Source: Sinotaia quadrata
Lineage: Eukaryota; Mollusca; Gastropoda; Architaenioglossa; Viviparidae
Direction of reading: 5' to 3'
DNA length: 64,000 nucleotides
Assembly (NCBI GenBank): GCA_028829895.1
Contig: CM054178.1
Coordinates: 22,104,006-22,168,005, forward strand
Shown here: positions 57,268 through 64,000 of the stretch, piece after piece
Layout of the letters: each line of letters begins with the position of its first letter
How positions within the stretch are numbered: position 1 is the first letter of the stretch
The notes under the pieces: generated by a model
Databases searched by the model: none
The model's input: only the letters and a program-made list of their open reading frames with translations
What the model was told of the DNA's origin: nothing
Program-made: the position numbers and the translations under genes

Positions 57268-57620
57268 AATTTATTATCTGAACAATAATCCCAATGCACC
57301 TCAGCAAGAATAAAGCTTCAGCAGATGATCAAAAGATTACATCGATTCATGAGTATGTGATCACAGCAATCAAGAAATTGCAGTAGCACCAACACATCTC
57401 AAGAAGGATAAAACTTAAGCAGATGATCTCAGAATTACATGAAATTATTATAACTACAGTCTGTTTCACAAGTATGTGATCTCTGCAGTCAAGAAACTAC
57501 AGTAGCCTCAGATCATCTTAAGAAGGGTAAAACCTCAGCAGATGATCTCAGAATCACGTGTAATCATTGTAACTTAGATATGACCCACGAGCATGTGATC
57601 TTGGCAATCAAGAAAAGGAA
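57268..57620 (+). repeat. Three tandem copies (about 118 bp) of the first ASB-like exon's 5' part
   Basis: Copy 1 follows a strong acceptor (ttaattttgcag, 57256-57267). Copies 2 and 3 start near 57387 and 57506. Shared phrases, in order: 'cctcag', 'aagaa.g.taaa', 'cagcagatgatctcagaat', 'ca.gagtatgtgatc' and 'gcaatcaagaaa'. Copy 1 reads from ATG 57294 as MHLSKNKASADDQK…ITAIKKLQ and then TAG (57384-57386). Copy 2 has stops in the same frame. Copy 3 is open and runs into the ankyrin repeats. Copy 1 is therefore either a 30-codon uORF, or a true N-terminal exon if GTATGT at 57353 is used as a donor. Confidence 0.8.
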
Positions 57621-60600
57621 TACAAAACAGTGTTTGCTGTTAATTGAACACCCTAGCTTTGAGATCAACAGAGCTGTCAATAATGTCACCCCTCTCATAC
57701 TTGCCACACAGTTTGGTAGTTAAATTTCTTGATTTTGGTGAAGCTTACATGTATATTAAACCATAATTTCCACATTTATGTTATTATATTACTTTTCTCT
57801 GTCTGTCTGTCTATAGCATAGATCTTGTGTTTACAAGATGTACAAGATGCCAGCTAAAAGGGATATCATATTTTGCACATCTATGGTACAAATGAGGCCT
57901 TTTTAATCTTTATTGAAAATTTTCTATTTGACAGTTGATTTTTATTATCATTCTACAGCATTTTAAAATCAAATAATTTGTTCTTTTGCCTGCACATATT
58001 ATGCATTATAATATACATGTACATAAAATTAAAAACATTAAATAAAATGTTATGGTCAGGAAAAAATTATTCAAGCATCTGTAGAAAATTTTTGTCCTTA
58101 GTTTTACATTTATAATCTATTTAAAAACATTTGAAAGATACTAGGTGAGTGTGGAAAATCATTGCAGTGATGAAAAACTCACTGATAAATGGAATTGCTG
58201 CCTTGTGGTGCATTTCAGTGTTGAAGAGAGCTCACATAAGATATAGTGAGATGCAGTATTTAATTAAGACAGTTTATTTCAGTTATGGTGCAGTGTTTAA
58301 GAGAGCTTACTTTAGCTACAGTGCAGTGCAGTGCATACGAGTGCTCATTTCATGTGCAGTGCAGTGTTTTTGAGTGCCTGTTTCACTACAGTGCAATGCA
58401 TTGTTTAGGAGTGCCTATTTCACTACAGTGCAGTGCATTGTTTAGGAGAGTGCCTATTTCATCTACAGTGCAGTGAGGTGTTGATGAGAACTCATTTCAG
58501 TAAAAATGTAATGCAGTGTTTCAGAGAGCTCCCTTCTGCTACACTGCATTGCATTTTAATAAAGAGCTCACTTCTTTTATAGTATATTGCAGTATTTAAG
58601 AGAGCTTTCTTCCAGTAAAAGTGCCAAGTGCTGTGCAGTATTTAAGAGAGCTCACTTCAATTATAGTGCAGTGTTTAAGACAGCTCACTTCAATAAAAGT
58701 GTAGTGCAGTATTTAACAGAGCTCATTTCAGTTATAGTGCAGTATTTAAGAGAGCTCACTTCAGTTATAGTGCAGTGTTTAGGACAGGTCACTTCAATAA
58801 AAGTGTAGTGCAGTATTTAAGAGAGCTCACTTCAATTATAGTGCAGTGTTTAGGACAGATCACTTCAATAAAAGTGCAGTGCAGTATTTAAGAGCGCTCA
58901 CTTCAGTTATAGTGCAGTATTTAAGAGAGCTCACTTCAGTTATAGTGCAGTATTTAAGAGAGCTCACTTCAGTTATAGTGCAGTATTTAAGAGAGCTCAC
59001 TTCAGTTATAGTGCAGTACAGTGTTAGGGTAGAGCTCATTTCAGTTATAGAGCAGTACAATATTTAAGAGAGCTCAGTTTAGTAGCAGGGCAGTGTTTAA
59101 GAGAGCTGACTTAAGTTATAGTGTAGTGCAGTGTTTAAGACAGCTCACTTCAGTTATAGTGTAGTGCAGTGTTTAAGACAGCTCACTACTATAAAAGTGC
59201 GGTTCAATGTTGAGGGCTCATTTCAGTTGAGCTGTGATTATGGCCCTTTGCTCTCACAACAGTAGAACTGGGGGAAAGATTCACTGCATTATTCCACGAT
59301 GGTGTTATATTAGATTATATCTTGAGCTTGAAGGTGCACATGCATCTCATCTTGATGCTAAAATAACTAATAAAACCTCAGTAAACCTTTATCTGCTATT
59401 CCAAATAGTCATTCATTTACAGGAACATAGTGACATCTTGCTGCCTGTACGTTTTTGTCTTCCTCCCCTCCCCCAACTGCTTTTACAACTATATGGAGAA
59501 TTTAAGAAGCAAGGATTCCTTAAAGAAAAAGGTAGATGATATCTTAACCAGCCTTTTTCAAAGTTGAGTACTACTTAGGCTTATGTGTATTTACTTTCAC
59601 ACAAACGAGCCATTTGTAAAATGTCACTGATTTTATTGGTTCAGTATCTTTTGTTTCTCAGTCTGGAGAGTTAAAGCAGTCCTCAATTTTTATTTTAAAA
59701 GCGCTTATCTTACTGTGAAATTGTTCATCTTTGCCAGCTTTTCATTCAGCACGAAGAGGACTTTATGTTACATTTCACAAGCATGCAAGTGCATACTTGC
59801 ACTCACACACATATTTTAAATATTTAACAAATACAGTTTTTGTCTTTAATAATTTTTTATTGAGAATATTTTTACATTTAAAAATTTTAAGTAATTTTGT
59901 TCGAATATATTACTGGCACGATTATTTATTCCATGTATTTTGAATATCTACTAGTAGTTTTGTATTCCTATTCACCTTTTCACTTTATAAAGTATTGTAA
60001 TCTCATGACTTATTTATAAATAATGTGTCTTGGCAGGTCTTCCATCAGTGGTTAAAGGCCTAATAGAGAAAGGTGCTGATGTTAACATTGCAGACAATGA
60101 AGGTCGCACGGCTTTGGCACATGCCTGTGTACGTGGAAATTCCAAGCTGACAAAACTTCTGCTACAAGCTGGCAGTCTTGTTAATGTGGTAAGAAAAAAA
60201 TGTTTTATTTATATCTTAATTTCAAACATGCACCAAAAATTATTCATGAAATCATTTGAGCATAAGCGTTACACCAGCTGTTGATTTTACAATGTCACTT
60301 TCATTAGTTGTTTACTTTAGTGGCTGAGGAAAACTTAAAAAAAAAACTCCTAGAACTATTAATACTTTGAAGTTAGTGGACTAATTGTTCTTCCAGTATT
60401 AAAAAAGACAGATATTTCAAGAGGAAATTCAAAATTCATGGTGCAGTGCCAGAGTTTCACTTGGAACTGATTTGAGATTTAATTTGGTCAATATAAATAA
60501 TTTGTGATAATGATAATATTGCTTTCTGCTGTTATATATTAAAGTTTAGAAAACATTCAGTTATAGATTATGCATCTTACTAATTTCTCATCATGAAATT

Positions 60601-62660
60601 ACAATAATACTACAGACAACTTTGTATTACAAGTTTTACAGCACTCAATGAAATTCAAAGCCTCTTCTTTCTAGAGCAAAGCTTTTTAAACAAAGGACTT
60701 TAATTTAAGTAGATGGCTAAGACAATTTGTCAGATATTCATTAAGTCAGAGTACTAGAAGAGTTTATCTGACTTTGGTTTTTCCAGTTTGTTAGTGGTAG
60801 TGCAATTGTGTTGTAAATAAATTCTTTTTATTGCTTTATTGCTTTACTTTACTTTACAAGAGTTAGTAACTATATTTCCTAGAATGTTTTTGCACTGATT
60901 GTATATCAGTGTTTGCTCAGAACCCAAATGAAATAGTGCAGGTAAACAGAGCTGAAATGGTGATATTTATGCAAATTGTCAAATTGTCATTTTCTTTCCC
61001 CTTAAATATAATCATTGCCCATTGATTCTGATATGCCACTTATCATTCCAGTACTATGGCATAGTGAACATTTTTATAATTTAATCACTAATTTTATTTT
61101 CCTTTATCATCATTGTACAAGGTGAGTGCTTATGGCGATGAGGCTATTCATGAGGCAGTGACTGGTGGTGATGTTGCCACTTTGTGTCTGTTACTAGACC
61201 GGGGGGTTGATGTTGACAGACGAAACTGCATGGGTTATACACCACTGATGTTGGCAGTGTTTTCCTCAAATGCTGCTATTATTAACTGCTTGTTGAAGCA
61301 CAAAGCCAATATCAACAGGTGCACTTTTTAAAAATTAATTTCTTTAAAATTGAACTGATAAATTTTCATTACTTTAGGATGATTTCATTTTGCAACAGTT
61401 GGATCAAATATTGTTAAATGAATAAAATCCATTGTATAGGGCTGTAGGTACAGGGTTTCATTAATAATCCAACTGCCAAATCAGCACAGATTGGGAGCAG
61501 ATGAAAAACCATAATCAGTTTATCACTGCTAATGAAAACTTGGGGAATAACATCTGAGCAAATTGTTTATTGAATCAGTAAAAGATTGTTTTTTTGCAAA
61601 CTTTATAATCGCAACTCACTAATAAATTTCAAAGTGTTGCTTTGGTTTTCTAATATCAGTTTCAGTGGCATATTACATTTTTATTTTATTAACAGTTATT
61701 CACTGATTGTTTAAATTAGATGGATAAATATTTTTAGGTCTTTTGATTATAAAGAATTTAAGAAAAATAAATATATTTTAGGATCACAGAGGAAGGTGAT
61801 AATGCACTTCACTTTGCGGTGCAGGTGGCACCTATGGAGATAATAATGATGCTCATTTCTGCTGGCTGCCATTACAACAAACGCAACAAGGTACTGCTTT
61901 TAAAAATGTTCTTGTACTTGTTAATCAGTTCTGTCCACCTCCCTTTATAACTGTTGACTGTACTTTTGAAGCTTTGAAAGAATGCAGTTTGGTTAATTTG
62001 GTTGTATAAATGCTATTTGCATGAAATCTGATGATTAGTCATTGGTGACCGGAACAGTTACGGAAGTATTAATAAAAGTGAAGTTTGTAAAAGTCTTTTT
62101 GTAGAAAGGCTTTTGTAAGAGAGTTTGTTGCAGGAGATTACATAAGAGTTACCAAGAGGAATATGTGCATTTTTTAAAAATGCCATTGTCTCTATTAATC
62201 TATATCAGTATCTGCTCAGACTGACAAAAACTTAAAATCAATCCATTTCTTGCTTTTCAAGGTTGGTGAAACACCACTAGCAGCTGCCATCTCAGCTGGA
62301 AATGTAAACGTGGTTCGTAATCTGGTTTTGGCTGGCTGTGACATCAATAATCATCGCTATGTTTCACCTCTCACATCTGCGTGTCAGGCTGGCAATTACG
62401 ACATGGTTCGCTGCCTCCTTTCAGAAGGTTACAATGTCAGCTGTGATGACATGTTCCGACGCACTATCTTCTGGACCATGGAGGAAGAGGAACCAGAGCT
62501 GATGGCTTGCGTTCGATATCAGGCTGAAAATCCTCTCCTCTTAAAGCAGATTGCTCGGTTGCAAATTAGGCGCTTGTTGGGCACAAGAGTTGAAGACAGT
62601 GTTTGCCAACTGGAAATTCCCCAGTCATTAAAAATTTGGATATCAAGCAACCGTATGTGA
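57580..62660 (+). CDS. Ankyrin repeat and SOCS box (ASB-like) protein
   Basis: ASB proteins are substrate receptors of Cullin-5/Elongin BC ubiquitin ligases. Coding exons: 57580-57715 (MTHEHVILAIKK), 60037-60188, 61122-61318, 61782-61890, 62262-62660. Phases join to about 330 aa. About seven ankyrin repeats are visible: NNVTPLILATQFG…VVKGLIEKGADVN, NEGRTALAHACVRG, YGDEAIHEAVTGGD…LLLDRGVDVD, MGYTPLMLAVF…LLKHKANIN, EGDNALHFAVQ…LISAGC, VGETPLAAAISAG…LVLAGCDIN and YVSPLTSACQAG…LLSEGYNVS. Residues about 288-325 (LKQIARLQIRRLLG…LEIPQSLKIWI) fit a SOCS box. The member within the ASB family is not resolved. The start is uncertain: the frame is open upstream, and three tandem copies of the exon's 5' part precede it (57268-57620). 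The 2.3-kb first intron carries a 33-bp minisatellite. Confidence 0.82.
58180..59225. repeat. Minisatellite, 33-bp unit, in the ASB-like gene's first intron
   Basis: The unit is agtgcagtatttaagagagc plus tcacttcagttat. The middle copies (58880-59010) are near identical at 33 bp. The flanks (58180-58640 and 59020-59225) hold longer and shorter variants with cagtgcagtg or aataaaagtg insertions. More than 25 units in all. Each contains a SacI-like GAGCTC and an acceptor-like ctcacttcag. The open frames across it are repeat by-products. Confidence 0.93.
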
Positions 62661-64000
62661 TATTTCAGGCATAAATTTGCTCATTACAGCATCACATGGA
62701 TAGGAACTGAAAGAATAACATGATTTGCAAGCAGCAAATACGGGATGTGGTATTGTTCTGAGTTTATATTTTTAGCATTGTCTTTTCCTGGAATTCACGA
62801 GGCATTTTTAAGTCATTTGCTTCAATGTTTTCTTCTTGATCAGAAACCATACAACAGCCATGTCCTATTTTGCAAGTGGACAGTGCACATAATGCTTGTC
62901 CAACATGGAATGTAGTTTGAAATTGTTTAAGATAGATATGGAAAACAAATTTCCTGCATTAACTTTTTTTTTAAAGACTTTGGACATATTTAAATACCAT
63001 GTTTCAGTGCCTTTAACATTAAAAAATATCAAAAGAAATTTTTAAGTATAAAGTACATTTCTGTAGCACTTATAAATAGTTTATTTCTTTGCAAATTTTG
63101 AAATTTCACTCAGTCATGATAACAATTTATGGGTACCAAACACAATATTTTGTGCTTTCAATGAAATGATGTCTCGAGCCAATTTAAAAAAAAAAATTTA
63201 TGTAACTTCAATGAATTTGCAACTGGTGTCTAATATTTTTGATTGTTTTATTTGTTGGAGGGGTTTTGTGTTTTTTTTTAGGGGAGAATTTGCCGGGACG
63301 GAGAAAGCAAATTTATAGATTTTGATATTATAATCCAAACTTTTGGACTGCTTAAGAAACAAAAAATGCCTCCAGATACTGATGAACATTTGTCACTAAA
63401 TTTTTCCATGTTTGTGTGGTTTTATTTGAAGATTTTGGGGCTTGTCTATTTATTGGAAACATTCCTGAGAAGTTTTTATCAAAACTGTGTATTTTTTATT
63501 ATTCTACTTTTTTATGCCAGTGTGTGTGCATGTGTAAGTATGTTTGCATTTCCCCACCATAAATGCTCTCTCCCAGCATGGCTACCATCACTTGACACAA
63601 AAGTCAAAACTATATCATGAATGAGTAAAATAGAAAAATAAAATAGCTTACACAAATTCTTTATAGAATAAACAAGTAATTATATGCAAAACAAAAAAGA
63701 CATTCACTTAAGTTAAACCGGATAATATAAGAGTAACTGCATACAAACGATAGCTAAATGATTGATCACTTGTGGGTCTATTTTATTTTGTGCTATCACT
63801 TGATAGAAAGACTAAGTGTAACAGTTTTTTCTGCAAAAAAAAACGTTTTTTGTTTTCTGAATTTTCTCCTCAAAGATGTCTCAGTGTAAGGAGAAATTAC
63901 ATAATTCTTACTCCAAGTTAATTTAAATTGTGAATTTATATCTAAAAGAATCTGACCTTGGCATAGTTGTATATGGCTTAGTTCAAGTGTTTGCTGTGGC
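62661..64000 (+). other. 3'UTR and downstream flank of the ASB-like gene
   Basis: AT-rich with no further coding signal. AATAAA candidates lie near 63636 (gaaaaataaaatag) and 63666 (tagaataaac), which would give a 3'UTR of about 1 kb. The end is inferred. Confidence 0.45.

Noticed and set aside
58149..59067. Repeated 'YLRELTSVIVQ' open frames on both strands
   Set aside because: By-product of the 33-bp minisatellite; its length is a multiple of three, so one stop-free unit gives long open frames.
59234..59539. 101-codon open frame between two ASB-like exons, with an acceptor-like site at 59415-59421
   Set aside because: Exon 57715 (…LILATQFG) joins in phase and in ankyrin register directly to 60037 (LPSVVKGLIEKG…). 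Inserting this frame would break the repeat, and its sequence does not look like an ankyrin repeat.

Overview
This is an AT-rich (roughly 70% A+T by eye), intron-rich animal nuclear segment. Five conserved protein-coding genes could be assembled exon by exon from splice sites, reading phase and protein similarity. Their order and strands are: EBP (+, 3' end only), NitFhit (-), KIN17 (+), IDH3G (-) and an ankyrin/SOCS-box (ASB-like) gene (+). An intact nitrilase-FHIT fusion points to an invertebrate, because vertebrates carry NIT1 and FHIT as separate genes. An EBP sterol isomerase argues against insects and nematodes, which do not make sterols de novo. A lophotrochozoan such as a mollusc fits best. 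That is an inference; no marker here fixes the taxon.

Layout. The window opens with the last two coding exons of EBP (378-1292), then a 5.7 kb gene-free stretch holding a degenerate minisatellite (about 1960-2570). NitFhit runs leftwards from 15714 to 7036 in nine coding exons, with a possible extra leader exon at 16691-16713. It is divergent from KIN17, whose ten coding exons fill 16930-30905; about 220-1200 bp of shared promoter DNA lie between them. KIN17 converges on IDH3G, which runs leftwards in 13 exons from 53692 to 34304. Its introns are packed with tandem repeats. IDH3G is divergent from the ASB-like gene (57580-62660), and the window ends in that gene's 3' flank.

The genes look like an ordinary housekeeping neighbourhood: sterol isomerisation, metabolite repair and dinucleoside hydrolysis, DNA/RNA binding, the TCA cycle, and probable ubiquitin-ligase substrate selection. 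Nothing suggests they form a pathway.

The most unusual content is in the non-coding DNA. (1) Several minisatellites appear to be seeded from exon edges, so real splice sites or exon ends are tandemly copied. Examples are the IDH3G exon 11 donor (33-bp units carrying the donor), the KIN17 exon 7 acceptor and donor sides, the KIN17 terminal exon (two decayed copies in the 3'UTR), and the first coding exon of the ASB-like gene (three copies of about 118 bp, which may have created a uORF or a new intron). (2) A NitFhit intron has a near-perfect U12-type donor and branch point but appears to end in GG instead of AG or AC. (3) A KIN17 intron holds a 98-bp inverted repeat with one mismatch and a 12-bp loop. 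MITE-like elements, a degraded LINE tail and a dispersed repeat shared by two introns are also present.
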